Source: Comamonas testosteroni (GTDB taxonomy: Bacteria > Pseudomonadota > Gammaproteobacteria > Burkholderiales > Burkholderiaceae_C). Taken from it: a DNA stretch of 64,000 nucleotides. Positions 18,216 through 26,500 of this stretch are shown here, one piece after another; the first letter of the stretch is position 1; every line of letters starts with the position of its first letter. The notes beneath the pieces were generated by a model. That model ran no database searches, was not told where the DNA came from, and saw only the letters and a program-made list of their open reading frames with translations. Position numbers and translations under genes: made by a program. The DNA lies in assembly GCF_003569915.1 (NCBI RefSeq), contig NZ_KZ984447.1:62001-126000 (forward strand), given 5' to 3'.

Positions 18216-19508
18216 ATGCCCTCCGAAATCCGCTTTCGCTCCATTGCCACGCATGTGATTGTTCGCGTCGTCATACTGTCCATCATCGGCATGACGGTGT
18301 TTGTCAGTCTGCTGGCGAGCTGGGAGTACAGGACGGGCAAACGCAGCTTCCGCCAGGATATGGCGCAGCACGCCAGCAGCAGCCTGCTGCTGCTGTCCAC
18401 GGCCCTGTGGGACATCGACCCGGCGATGGTGCGCAAGCAGGTGCAGTGGCTCAGCCAGATGCCGCAGGTCGGCTATGTACGCGTGCACTCGAGCACCACG
18501 GGGGAGAACTTTGTGCCCGGCTCCGAGCCACCGCTGCGCGAGGCGACGCTGGTGCTGGACATCCCGGCACCGCGCGAGGTGCAGACGGCGGGCAACATCC
18601 CTTTGGGCCGACTGGAGGTGTGGGAGAGCCGCAGCTATTACTTCGAGCAGATGTACCAGACCATCGCGGGCATGGTGCTCAGCTACATGCTGTTCACGCT
18701 GCTGGTCTGCGGACTGGTGTCGCTGGTCATGCGCAGGCAGTTGCGCGATCCCTTGCGCCAGATCACCAACTTTGCGAGAGCTCTCAAGCCCGATGATCTG
18801 ACGCAGACACTGGTGCTGCGTCGCCCCCAGCGCGAGCATGTGGATGAAATCGACCTGGTGGCGCGCGGTTTTGTGCAGTTGCAGCAAAGTCTGCAAAGCC
18901 ATATTGCCCATCTGGATCTGCTGGTCGCCGAGCGCACGGCCCAGCTCGAGCAGATGGTCGAGGAAGTCAAGCGCCTGTCGCTGACCGATGCCTTGACGGG
19001 CTGTTTGAACCGGCGCGCTCTCGACGAGCGGCTGCTGACCGAGGTGGAGCGCAGTCGCCGCTATGAGCGGTCGCTGAGTGTGATTTTTGTGGACATGGAC
19101 CATTTCAAGCGCATCAATGACCAATATGGTCATGCGACGGGCGATGTGGTGCTGCGCGAAGTGGCGTTGCGCTGCCAGCGTGAGCTGCGCACCCAGGTGG
19201 ACTGGCTGGCGCGCTATGGCGGCGAGGAGTTTCTGGTCGTGCTGCCGGAGTCCGATGCCAGGCAGGCGAGCGAGCTGGCGCACAGGCTGGGCGCGGTGAT
19301 GCGCGACAGTCCTATCGATGTCGACGGGCTGCTGTTGCATGTGACTGCCAGCTTTGGCGTGGCGCAGTTGCATGAGGGCGATGAGAGCATGGAGAAGATG
19401 CTCTCCCGCGCCGATGCCGCCCTGTATGCCGCCAAGGCCGCGGGGCGCGACTGTGTGCGCATGTCCGATGTGCAGGCGCCAGACGAAGAAAAAGCGCCGC
19501 AGCCCTGA
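18216..19508 (+). CDS. Membrane diguanylate cyclase with periplasmic domain and HAMP
   Basis: Predicted c-di-GMP synthase, 430 residues. TM1 at about 13-35 (VIVRVVILSIIGMTVFVSLLA), a periplasmic domain of about 115 residues including WDIDPAMVRKQVQWLSQM, TM2 near 155-175 (MVLSYMLFTLLVCGLVSLVM), a HAMP-like linker and coiled coil, then GGDEF domain with LTDALTGCLNRRALD, DMDHFKRINDQYGHATGD and the active site RYGGEEFLV. The position of the inhibitory I-site reads TQVD, not RxxD, so product inhibition is probably absent. Likely co-transcribed with the upstream binding protein. Confidence 0.93.
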   Translation: MPSEIRFRSIATHVIVRVVILSIIGMTVFVSLLASWEYRTGKRSFRQDMAQHASSSLLLLSTALWDIDPAMVRKQVQWLSQMPQVGYVRVHSSTTGENFVPGSEPPLREATLVLDIPAPREVQTAGNIPLGRLEVWESRSYYFEQMYQTIAGMVLSYMLFTLLVCGLVSLVMRRQLRDPLRQITNFARALKPDDLTQTLVLRRPQREHVDEIDLVARGFVQLQQSLQSHIAHLDLLVAERTAQLEQMVEEVKRLSLTDALTGCLNRRALDERLLTEVERSRRYERSLSVIFVDMDHFKRINDQYGHATGDVVLREVALRCQRELRTQVDWLARYGGEEFLVVLPESDARQASELAHRLGAVMRDSPIDVDGLLLHVTASFGVAQLHEGDESMEKMLSRADAALYAAKAAGRDCVRMSDVQAPDEEKAPQP

Positions 19509-19526
19509 AGCTGATGGCGCTTTTTT
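19491..19526 (+). terminator. Terminator overlapping the cyclase 3' end
   Basis: Stem AAAGCGCC / GGCGCTTT with TTTTTT; its 5' arm lies inside the last codons of the cyclase gene. Confidence 0.7.
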
Positions 19527-19548
19527 CTGCGGAGGATGGCTTGTGGGT

Positions 19549-20310
19549 TCAGCCCTTGCGGCGGAACACCAGATCCCACACGCCGTGGCCCAGACGGATG
19601 CCACGGTTCTCGAACTTGGTCAGAGGGCGGTATTCGGGCTTTTCGGCATAGGCCTCGGCCGTGTTCTGCAGTGTGGGCTCGGCGCTCAGCACTTCCAGAA
19701 TCTGCACGGCATAAGGTTCCCAGTCGGTGGCGCAGTGGATATAGCCACCGGGCTTGATGCGTGCGGCCAGCTTGGCAATCAGCGGGCTCTGGATCAAACG
19801 GCGCTTGTTGTGCTTTTTCTTGTGCCAGGGGTCGGGGAAGAAGATGTGCACACCGTCGATGGAGGCTTCGGGCAGCATGTTGTCGATGACTTCCACGGCA
19901 TCGTGCTGCAGGATGCGGATGTTTTCGATGTCCTGCTCGCCAATGCGCTTGAGCAGTGCGCCCACGCCGGGCTCGTGCACTTCGCAGCACAGGAAGTTGT
20001 CATCGGGGCGCACGCGGGCGATATGGGCTGTGGCTTCACCCATGCCGAAGCCGATTTCCAGAATCAGCTTGCCAGCGCGGCCATAGGCGGCAGCGGCGTC
20101 CAGCGGGGCTTTCTGGTATTGCAGCAAAAAGCGCGGACCCAGGTCTTCAAAAGCCTTGGCCTGGCCTGTGGTCGTGCGGCCAGCGCGGCGCACATAGCTC
20201 TTGATGGTCTTGGGGTAGGCCACGCCTTCGGGCGCCTGGCCCGCTGTTGCTGGCTCGGCAGCCGCTGTCTCGGGCATATCGGAGGAGGAAGTTGGAATAG
20301 AAGAAGTCAC
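19549..20310 (-). CDS. trmB: tRNA (guanine-N7-)-methyltransferase TrmB
   Basis: SAM-dependent methylation of G46 in tRNA variable loops. SAM motif [17 protein letters not shown], then [31 protein letters not shown], and the diagnostic [24 protein letters not shown]. 253 residues from GTG 20310, which overlaps the gluQ stop (GTGA). ATG 20277 is the alternative start, and neither has a good Shine-Dalgarno. The N-terminal 40 residues are low-complexity. Downstream of gluQ in an apparent two-gene operon. Confidence 0.95.
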   Translation of the reverse strand: MTSSIPTSSSDMPETAAAEPATAGQAPEGVAYPKTIKSYVRRAGRTTTGQAKAFEDLGPRFLLQYQKAPLDAAAAYGRAGKLILEIGFGMGEATAHIARVRPDDNFLCCEVHEPGVGALLKRIGEQDIENIRILQHDAVEVIDNMLPEASIDGVHIFFPDPWHKKKHNKRRLIQSPLIAKLAARIKPGGYIHCATDWEPYAVQILEVLSAEPTLQNTAEAYAEKPEYRPLTKFENRGIRLGHGVWDLVFRRKG

Positions 20311-21341
20311 GGGGCGATATTGTAGGTTTTGCGCCAGCACTGTACCCAGAAGTCCAGCGCCAAAGGCAAGGCGCTTGCGGGGCTTTCGGCATCGGCAGTG
20401 GTTGCGCCTTCAGGTTGTGGCAGGCCCAACTGAGCCGCAGCCGTGCACAGCGCGGCCAGTGGCTGGCTGACATCGACCGCCGGTGCGCCATGCTGTTTGG
20501 AGAGTTTTTCGCCGCTATCCATACGCACCAGCGGCGTGTGCAGATAGCGCGGCTGGGGCAGGCCCAGCGCCTGCTGCAGCAACATCTGGCGCGGCGTGTT
20601 GTCCGTCAGGTCCTCGCCGCGCACCACATCGGTGACGGCTTGTTCGGCATCATCGACCACCACGGCCAGCTGATAGGCCCACAGCCCGTCGGCGCGGCGC
20701 AGCACAAAATCGCCGACATGGGCATGGAGGTCCTGCTGCTGGGGGCCGAGGCGGCGATCCTGCCAGTGCAGCACGGGGGCAGTGCTTTCCAGTTGATGCT
20801 GGTTGAATGCTATGTTTTGTATAGCTGCTTGCCTATATTCATTCTGGACTGGAGGCTGTTTTTGCTGTAAATCGGCTACAAACTGCTCCAGCGCAAAGCG
20901 CCAGGCCCGCGCGGGCTTGCCGTGCAGCCCGTGGCGGCAGGTGCCGGGGTAGGGGCGCTCCACATGGCGCTCGTGCACCAGGCCGGATGCCTGCCAGGTC
21001 GCTTCAATGTCCTTGCGCGTGCAGCCACAGGGGTAGGCCCGTTGCTGGCTCTGCAATTGCTGCAGCGCGGCTTCATAGAGGTGGTGGCGCTGCGACTGCC
21101 AAACGACAGGGACATCTGAATGCAAACCGCAGGCGCAGAGCTGGCGCAGGATTTCCTGATCTGCTTGCGGCTGGCAGCGCGGTGGGTCTATGTCTTCGAT
21201 GCGAATCAGCCAGCGGCCATGGTGGGCGCGGGCGTCCAGCCAACTGGCAAGCGCTGCAACCAGCGAGCCCGCATGCAGCGGGCCCGTGGGAGAGGGGGCA
21301 AAACGCCCGGTATAGGGGAAAGAGGCAGAAGCTGCGGTCAT
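20307..21341 (-). CDS. gluQ: Glutamyl-Q tRNA(Asp) synthetase
   Basis: Truncated GluRS paralogue that attaches glutamate to queuosine in tRNA-Asp. 344 residues, longer than the usual about 300. Class I HIGH-like start [36 protein letters not shown], zinc-type Cys cluster (CAC, YPCGCTR, TCRHG), [29 protein letters not shown], and KMSK-like [12 protein letters not shown]. The extra length comes from an in-frame segment of about 25 residues (around [20 protein letters not shown]) that is translated from a copy of the dispersed intergenic repeat at 20808-20865. Confidence 0.93.
   Translation of the reverse strand: MTAASASFPYTGRFAPSPTGPLHAGSLVAALASWLDARAHHGRWLIRIEDIDPPRCQPQADQEILRQLCACGLHSDVPVVWQSQRHHLYEAALQQLQSQQRAYPCGCTRKDIEATWQASGLVHERHVERPYPGTCRHGLHGKPARAWRFALEQFVADLQQKQPPVQNEYRQAAIQNIAFNQHQLESTAPVLHWQDRRLGPQQQDLHAHVGDFVLRRADGLWAYQLAVVVDDAEQAVTDVVRGEDLTDNTPRQMLLQQALGLPQPRYLHTPLVRMDSGEKLSKQHGAPAVDVSQPLAALCTAAAQLGLPQPEGATTADAESPASALPLALDFWVQCWRKTYNIAP
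20808..20865 (+). repeat. Dispersed repeat inserted inside gluQ
   Basis: Core TATAGCTGCTTGCCTATATT with flanking CTGGACTGGAGGC matches the intergenic repeat family (compare 49128 and 56537). This copy lies within coding sequence and is read through in frame. Confidence 0.75.
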
Positions 21342-21382
21342 GAAGGCCGCAATCTTACGCCCAGCCTGTCGTTAGGTGACCT

Positions 21383-22486
21383 TTATGCGATCGCCAGCGC
21401 CATCTCCAGCCCGGAGACAAAAGCGTCTTCCACGCGGCGGCCAATGCACCAGTCACCACACAGGCCCAGGCCTGTGGAGCGCTCATACGCAAACGACTGG
21501 CCCAGCGGGGCCAGCGTCTGCGCGTGCTGCCAGAGGTAAACGCTGGCGTGGCGCGGAGCGACGCGGATGCCGGTGACCTCGCCAAACGCCTTTTGCAGCT
21601 TGGAGAGCACGCGTGTGGCGTCGTCGTGGCGGTGCTCGTTGGACCACAGCGGGTTGGCGTGCACGGTCCAGCGCTCGGTCTGGGCGCGGCCGGGCTTGGA
21701 GGATTCGCGGGCAATCCAGGCAATGCGGTCATGGGTGCTGCGCGCCGCGTTCCACTGCGGGCCCAGCGTGGTCAGACCGGCCTGCGCGGCCATGGGGTAG
21801 GACAGGGTCATGGCCCAGCAGGGCGCCATTTCCACGGCAGACAGGCTCTTGGCCAGCGCCATCCCCTGCGGTGCGGTCTGCAGCAGTTGCACGGCCAGCG
21901 GTGCGGGCAGGGCGAGGATGACGCTGTCGAAGCCGCCCACCGACTGCGGGCCGTGGTCTTCGGTGTCCAGCATCAGCGTCCACTGATGGCGATCCCCGGC
22001 GATCTGGTGGCTAAGCGCGCGCACGGACTGGCCCAGGTGCAGGCGGCCAGCCTCCCACAGCGGGGCGGCCCAGGCCAGCGGCAGGGCCTGCATATCGGGC
22101 AGGCCCACCCAGTTGGTTTCATGGGGAGTGGATGGTTCGCTGGTCTTGCGGCCCTGGGCGTTGCGGGTCTGGACGCTGTTCAGGCTCCAGGCGCGCACAT
22201 TGCCGGGGACGGTGTCCAGCGCCTTCTGAAAGCGCGCATCGCGCACGGTGAAGTACTGGGCGCCGATGTCGAAGCTGCCATAGGGGCCGCTGACCGAGCG
22301 CATGCGCCCGCCGGCCTGGGTCAGGCGTTCATAGATGTGGACATCGTGGCCTGCCTGCATCAGCGTGCGGGCACAGGCCAGACCTGCGATACCTGCGCCG
22401 ATGACGGCAATGCGGGAGGGGGCAGAGGGGGATGGGGGGCTGGACACAGAGTCAGATGCAGTCATTTGCGCGCGGGAAGCATTCAT
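21383..22486 (-). CDS. FAD-dependent oxidoreductase (renalase-like amine oxidase family)
   Basis: 367 residues from the ATG at 22486, which has AAGG upstream. Rossmann FAD motif RIAVIGAGIAGLACARTLMQAGHDVHIYER near the N-terminus, followed by GGRMRS and the YGSFDIGAQYFTVRD block seen in renalase-like flavoproteins. The C-terminal FAD contact is GLGLCGDWCIGRRVEDAFVSGLEMA. Substrate unknown. Monocistronic between gluQ and the LysR gene. Confidence 0.88.
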   Translation of the reverse strand: MNASRAQMTASDSVSSPPSPSAPSRIAVIGAGIAGLACARTLMQAGHDVHIYERLTQAGGRMRSVSGPYGSFDIGAQYFTVRDARFQKALDTVPGNVRAWSLNSVQTRNAQGRKTSEPSTPHETNWVGLPDMQALPLAWAAPLWEAGRLHLGQSVRALSHQIAGDRHQWTLMLDTEDHGPQSVGGFDSVILALPAPLAVQLLQTAPQGMALAKSLSAVEMAPCWAMTLSYPMAAQAGLTTLGPQWNAARSTHDRIAWIARESSKPGRAQTERWTVHANPLWSNEHRHDDATRVLSKLQKAFGEVTGIRVAPRHASVYLWQHAQTLAPLGQSFAYERSTGLGLCGDWCIGRRVEDAFVSGLEMALAIA

Positions 22487-22618
22487 GAAGAGCCTTTTCA
22501 ACACCGTTGATTCGCAGCGTAGCAGCTATCCAAAAGAGAGCAAGCCTCAATCGCTGACAAGCCAGTCTTGCGGCTTCCACTCTACACCTGCGCCGCCTGC
22601 GCTTTGACTGGAGGCAGC

Positions 22619-23557
22619 TCAGTGGCGATGATGGTTTTCCATGAGCGCGCGGCGCGTGGCGGGACTCTCGAGCTGCTCCAGCCACCACTGCAGCGCACGG
22701 CCCGGTGTGCGGTGGGCCGCGCCGGGCCAGCCGTAGTGAAGGCGCAGGTTGCGGCTGGCCCGCCGGACCTGGCGTGTGACGAGCAGGCCTGCGTCCAGAT
22801 AGGCCTGGGCCATGCCGCGCGGCAGAAAGCCGCCGCCGATGCCGCGAATCTGGGCCTCGACCTTGGCCTGCATGCTGTCCACGGTCAGCACATCCTGGCC
22901 GTTGACCAGCCCGTAGCTGATCTTGTCGCGCACGCCCGAGTCCGCCACGGCAATCAGGCGGTGCTGCAGCAGTTCCTCGTCGGAGATGGGCTCGGTGGCC
23001 TGGGCCAGCGGGTGGTGGGGCGCGACGGCGAAGATGAACTCCATCTCGCCAATCTCGCGGGTCTGCAACTCGGCCGCGTTGCTGGCGTTGACGGCAATAC
23101 CAACGGCCAGATCGGCCTGGCCGCTGGTCAGCGCCTCAAGCGTACCGCTCAGAATGCCATCCTTGATTTTCAGCGTCGTGGGGGGCTTGAGCGCGTAGAA
23201 GGCTTCAATCAGTTCGAACACTGGCGTGCGGGCAATCGCGCCGTCCACGACGATGGTCAGCTGTGGCTCCCAGCCCGTGGCCACACGCTTGACGCGGTGG
23301 GCCACGGCGTCGATTTCCTGCAGCAGGCGCGCGCCTTCACGCAGCAGGGCCTGACCGGCTTCGGTGGCCTGGGCGTGACGCGAGCTGCGGTCAAACAGCA
23401 GCACGTCGAGCGCGTCCTCGATCTGGCGCACCCGGTAGGTCAGTGCGCTGGGCACCAGGCCCAGAGAGCGCGCGGCGGCGGCAAAGCTGCCGGTTTCGGC
23501 AATGGCCTGCAGCATGGCCAGGCTGTCTGGGGTGAGCACATCGCGGGAGCTGGGCAT
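22619..23557 (-). CDS. LysR-family transcriptional regulator
   Basis: 312 residues. N-terminal winged helix MLQAIAETGSFAAAARSLGLVPSALTYRVRQIEDALDVLLFDR, then the periplasmic-binding-like effector domain from about residue 95 (LTIVVDGAIARTPVFELIEAFY, GQADLAVGIAV). Divergent from the pirin gene. A palindromic T-N11-A element lies between the two, suggesting that it controls pirin-DoxX. The inducer is unknown. Confidence 0.95.
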   Translation of the reverse strand: MPSSRDVLTPDSLAMLQAIAETGSFAAAARSLGLVPSALTYRVRQIEDALDVLLFDRSSRHAQATEAGQALLREGARLLQEIDAVAHRVKRVATGWEPQLTIVVDGAIARTPVFELIEAFYALKPPTTLKIKDGILSGTLEALTSGQADLAVGIAVNASNAAELQTREIGEMEFIFAVAPHHPLAQATEPISDEELLQHRLIAVADSGVRDKISYGLVNGQDVLTVDSMQAKVEAQIRGIGGGFLPRGMAQAYLDAGLLVTRQVRRASRNLRLHYGWPGAAHRTPGRALQWWLEQLESPATRRALMENHHRH

Positions 23558-23571
23558 GGTGGGGTCGATTG

Positions 23572-23586
23572 TTCAAAGAGTTTGAA
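23572..23586. promoter_or_regulatory. LysR-type operator candidate
   Basis: Perfect palindrome TTCAAA-GAG-TTTGAA containing the T-N11-A pattern, 15 bases upstream of the LysR start and about 100 bases upstream of the pirin start. Confidence 0.5.
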
Positions 23587-23684
23587 TGATGCCATCAACA
23601 CCATTCAGCCACGGTGCAAATGGCAACTTCTACAGTAGAGCCCATGGAGACAAAACACTCCGAACCGAACGAAAGGACCTCACC

Positions 23685-24386
23685 ATGATGACTTTGCGCA
23701 AAACCCAGGAACGCGGCTATGCCGATCACGGCTGGCTCAAGTCCTTCCACAGCTTTTCCTTTGCAGGCTATTACGACCCCCGTCACATGGGCTTCGGCAA
23801 TCTGCGTGTGATCAATGAAGACCGCATCGCCCCCGGCACCGGCTTCGGCGCCCACGGCCACCGCGACATGGAAATCATTAGCTATGTGATGGAGGGCGGC
23901 CTCTCGCACAAGGACAGCATGGGCAACGAGCAGACGATTGTCCCCGGCGAGGTGCAGCGCATGAGCGCAGGCTCGGGCGTGGTGCACAGCGAGCACAACC
24001 ATGCCGACGGCGGCACCACCCACTTTCTGCAGATCTGGCTACTGCCTGCCCGTACCGGCATCGAGCCCGGCTACGCCCAGAAGGCGTTCCCCGAGGCTGA
24101 CAAGCGCGGCAAGCTGCGTCTGGTGGCATCGCCCGACGGTGCCCAGGGCTCGGTGACCATGAATGCCAATGCGCGTCTGTTCGCAGGCCTGTTCGACGGC
24201 GACGAAGCCACGGAAATGGCACTGCCCGCAGGGCGCAAGACCTATGTGCATCTGGTCAAGGGCGAACTCGAAGTGAATGGACAAAAGCTGACAGGCGGAG
24301 ACGCTGCGCTTATCGAAAATGAGGCCCACCTCAACCTGAGCCATGGCAAACAGGCCGAAGTGCTGGTCTTCGATCTGGAAGCCTGA
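23685..24386 (+). CDS. Pirin-family cupin protein
   Basis: 233-residue bicupin of the pirin/YhaK type. Metal ligands are visible in GFGAHGHRDMEIISYVMEGGLSHKDSMGN (His, His, Glu), followed by MSAGSGVVHSEHNHADGGTTHFLQIWLLP. Some members are quercetin dioxygenases or redox-state sensors; the activity here is unknown. GAAAGGACC precedes the ATG. Followed at 52 bp by a DoxX gene, probably as one operon under the divergent LysR regulator. Confidence 0.93.
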   Translation: MMTLRKTQERGYADHGWLKSFHSFSFAGYYDPRHMGFGNLRVINEDRIAPGTGFGAHGHRDMEIISYVMEGGLSHKDSMGNEQTIVPGEVQRMSAGSGVVHSEHNHADGGTTHFLQIWLLPARTGIEPGYAQKAFPEADKRGKLRLVASPDGAQGSVTMNANARLFAGLFDGDEATEMALPAGRKTYVHLVKGELEVNGQKLTGGDAALIENEAHLNLSHGKQAEVLVFDLEA

Positions 24387-24438
24387 TTTGCTGAAACCAT
24401 GAACCTGCGGCCCGAGGGTCGCAGCCAAGGAGCTTGAA

Positions 24439-24852
24439 ATGCTGAATGCGCTGAAGGACCCTCTGGACCTGCTGGGTCGCATCCTGATTGCCGCCCTGTT
24501 TTTGCCTGCGGGCGTCGGCAAGATCTCCGGCTTTGCCGGAACCGTTGGCTACGCCGCCTCGGCGGGCATGCCTTTGCCGCAGGTTTCGGTGGCGCTGGCC
24601 ATCGTGATCGAGATTGCAGGCGGTCTGGCCATTTTGCTGGGCTGGCAGACGCGCTGGGCGGCCGTGATTCTGGGCTTTTTCACTGTGGTGGCCAGCTTCT
24701 TCTTCCACAACTTCTGGGGCGTGCCAGCCGAGGCCGCCGGCATGCAGCAGTTGCTGTTCTGGAAAAATATCGCCGTGGCCGGTGGCTTGCTGGGCTATGC
24801 AGCCCACGGGGCAGCAGCCTGGAGCGTGGATGCCCGCAAGTCGCATATCTGA
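24439..24852 (+). CDS. DoxX-family membrane protein
   Basis: 137-residue protein with four predicted transmembrane helices (DLLGRILIAALFLPAGVGKI, VALAIVIEIAGGLAILLG, AAVILGFFTVVASFFFHNFW, NIAVAGGLLGYAAHG). The GRILIAALFLPAGVGKI..G start and FFHNFW are typical of DoxX/SURF4-like proteins, which often accompany stress or redox genes. AAGGAGC precedes the ATG. Probably co-transcribed with pirin. Confidence 0.92.
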   Translation: MLNALKDPLDLLGRILIAALFLPAGVGKISGFAGTVGYAASAGMPLPQVSVALAIVIEIAGGLAILLGWQTRWAAVILGFFTVVASFFFHNFWGVPAEAAGMQQLLFWKNIAVAGGLLGYAAHGAAAWSVDARKSHI

Positions 24853-24860
24853 GAGAAAAA

Positions 24861-24910
24861 GGCCTTTAGTCCATGAATCATATAGGCAAGTAGCTATTGA
24901 TTTGATAGTA
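24861..24910 (-). repeat. Dispersed repeat copy (reverse)
   Basis: GGCCTTTAGTCCATGAATCA, then TATAGGCAAGTAGCTATTGA and TTTGATAG; just downstream of the DoxX stop. Confidence 0.75.
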
Positions 24911-24928
24911 TCTGTCTGCCAGATCAAG

Positions 24929-24960
24929 GCCCGCTGGATGAAAGTCCGGCGGGCTTTTTT
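24929..24960 (+). terminator. Terminator of the pirin-DoxX unit
   Basis: Stem GCCCGCTGGA / TCCGGCGGGC followed by TTTTTT. Confidence 0.9.
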
Positions 24961-25011
24961 GAGTGCTCGCTTGGCCTGTGCAGGGCCGCGGTGAATCAAC
25001 AAGGAAGAAAT

Positions 25012-25566
25012 ATGAGCAAGATTGTTGTCGTCTATCACTCGGGCTACGGCCACACCCAGCGCATGGCGCAGGCCGTGGCGCAAGCTGCCGGTGCGCAGCT
25101 GTTGGTGATTGATGCAGACGGCAATCTGCCCGAAGGCGGCTGGCAGTTGCTGGCGGCGGCGCAGGCCATCGTCTTTGGCGCACCGACCTATATGGGCGCG
25201 CCCAGCTGGCAGTTCAAAAAGTTTGCCGATGCCTCGTCGCGTGCCTGGATTGCCCAGGCCTGGAAGGACAAGCTGTTTGCCGGCTTCACCAACAGCGCCA
25301 GTGTGCAGGGCGACAAGCAGTGCACGCTGGACTACTTCTACCACCTGGCCATGCAGCACGGCGGCCTGTGGGTGGGGCTGGGTTTGCTGCCGTCCAATAC
25401 CAAGGCCGCGCAGCGCAATGATGTGAACTGGATGGGCAGCTTCAGCGGCGCGATGGCGGTGTCGCCCTCGGATGCGTCCGCCGGTGAGATGGCCGCTGGC
25501 GATCTGGAAACCGCACGCCAGTTTGGCGAGCGCGTGGCGAAGACGGCAGCGCGTCTGGGTCAGTAA
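25012..25566 (+). CDS. Flavodoxin / WrbA-like NAD(P)H:quinone reductase family
   Basis: 184 residues. FMN phosphate loop KIVVVYHSGYGHTQRMAQAV, second loop FGAPTYMGAPSWQFKKFADAS, and third NSASVQGDKQCTLDYFYHLAMQHGGLWVGLGLLP. This is the flavodoxin-fold family that includes WrbA quinone reductases. The ATG at 25012 has AAGGAAG upstream; an earlier in-frame start at 24991 is less likely. Monocistronic, ended by a long inverted repeat. Confidence 0.9.
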   Translation: MSKIVVVYHSGYGHTQRMAQAVAQAAGAQLLVIDADGNLPEGGWQLLAAAQAIVFGAPTYMGAPSWQFKKFADASSRAWIAQAWKDKLFAGFTNSASVQGDKQCTLDYFYHLAMQHGGLWVGLGLLPSNTKAAQRNDVNWMGSFSGAMAVSPSDASAGEMAAGDLETARQFGERVAKTAARLGQ

Positions 25567-25583
25567 AGAGCTGCTACAACAAT

Positions 25584-25665
25584 CAAAGCGGCTAGTGCTG
25601 ATCCTGTTTGGGATTCGAGGTTAAATCACCCGCAACCCTAAACAGGACCAGCACTAGCCGCTTTG
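25584..25665. repeat. 32-bp imperfect inverted repeat between convergent genes
   Basis: Arms 25584-25615 and 25634-25665 are complementary at 29 of 32 positions, beginning CAAAGCGGCTAGTGCTG, around an 18-base loop. It lies exactly between the flavodoxin and trhO stops. It may be a bidirectional terminator or a miniature mobile element. Confidence 0.75.
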
Positions 25666-25678
25666 TTTTCAAGAGCAA

Positions 25679-26449
25679 TTAAAGCAAATGCTTTTTGATG
25701 GGGCGCGGGTGCACCAGCGGCGTGCGCTCTAGGTCCGTGCCCAGCGAGTCGCGCTCGTCAAAGACAAAACAGCCGCCGTTGTAGAACTTGCCATCGGTCT
25801 CTTCAAAGTATTTGAGGATGCCGCCTTCAAGCTGGTAGACGTTCTCAATGCCTTCATCCTGCATCAGGATGGCGGCTTTTTCGCAGCGGATGCCGCCCGT
25901 GCAGTAGCTGACCACGGTCTTGCCTGCAAATTCGGCCTTGTGCGCGCGCAGCGCGGGCGGGAATTCGGTGAACTTGGTCAGTCGCCAGTCGATGGTGCCG
26001 GCAAACGCGCCTTCGTCCACCTCGTAGTCGTTGCGCGTATCGAGCGTGACCACTTCGCGGCCTTCGTCGTCATGGCCTTGCTCCAGCCAGCGGCGCAGCG
26101 TGGCCGGGGCTACGGATGGTGCGCGGCCTTCGGTGGGGCGGATGGTGGGCGAATCCATGCGGATGATTTCGCGCTTGACCTTGACCAGCATCTTGCGAAA
26201 CGGCACCTGGGTGGACCAGCTTTCCTTGGGGTTCAGGTCGGCAAAGCGCGGGTCCTGCTTGAGCTGGGCGACAAAGCCGCGCACAGCTTCGGCAGGTCCG
26301 GCCAGAAAGAAATTAATGCCTTCTTCGGCCAGCAGCACCGTGCCCTTGAGGTCCAGCGCGTGGGCGCGCTCCTGCAGCGTCTCGCGCAGCTGGGCTGCGT
26401 CGGGCAGGGGCGTGAATTTGTAGCAGGAGATGTTCAGTATGTCGGCCAC
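25679..26449 (-). CDS. trhO: tRNA uridine-34 hydroxylase TrhO (rhodanese family)
   Basis: 256 residues of the UPF0176/YceA type, which form 5-hydroxyuridine at the wobble position of tRNA. N-terminal domain ISCYKFTPLPDAAQLRETLQ with GTVLLAEEGINFFLAG, then a rhodanese domain (VVTLDTRNDYEVDEGAFAG). Active-site Cys183 sits in YCTGGIRCEKA, with conserved Cys189. It is shorter than E. coli YceA but complete for the family. The product name comes from family knowledge. Confidence 0.92.
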   Translation of the reverse strand: MADILNISCYKFTPLPDAAQLRETLQERAHALDLKGTVLLAEEGINFFLAGPAEAVRGFVAQLKQDPRFADLNPKESWSTQVPFRKMLVKVKREIIRMDSPTIRPTEGRAPSVAPATLRRWLEQGHDDEGREVVTLDTRNDYEVDEGAFAGTIDWRLTKFTEFPPALRAHKAEFAGKTVVSYCTGGIRCEKAAILMQDEGIENVYQLEGGILKYFEETDGKFYNGGCFVFDERDSLGTDLERTPLVHPRPIKKHLL

Positions 26450-26500
26450 GTCGATATCCGGGCGACAGCTGCTCGGCAGCTCTGCCGACGGTGGCAGAAC

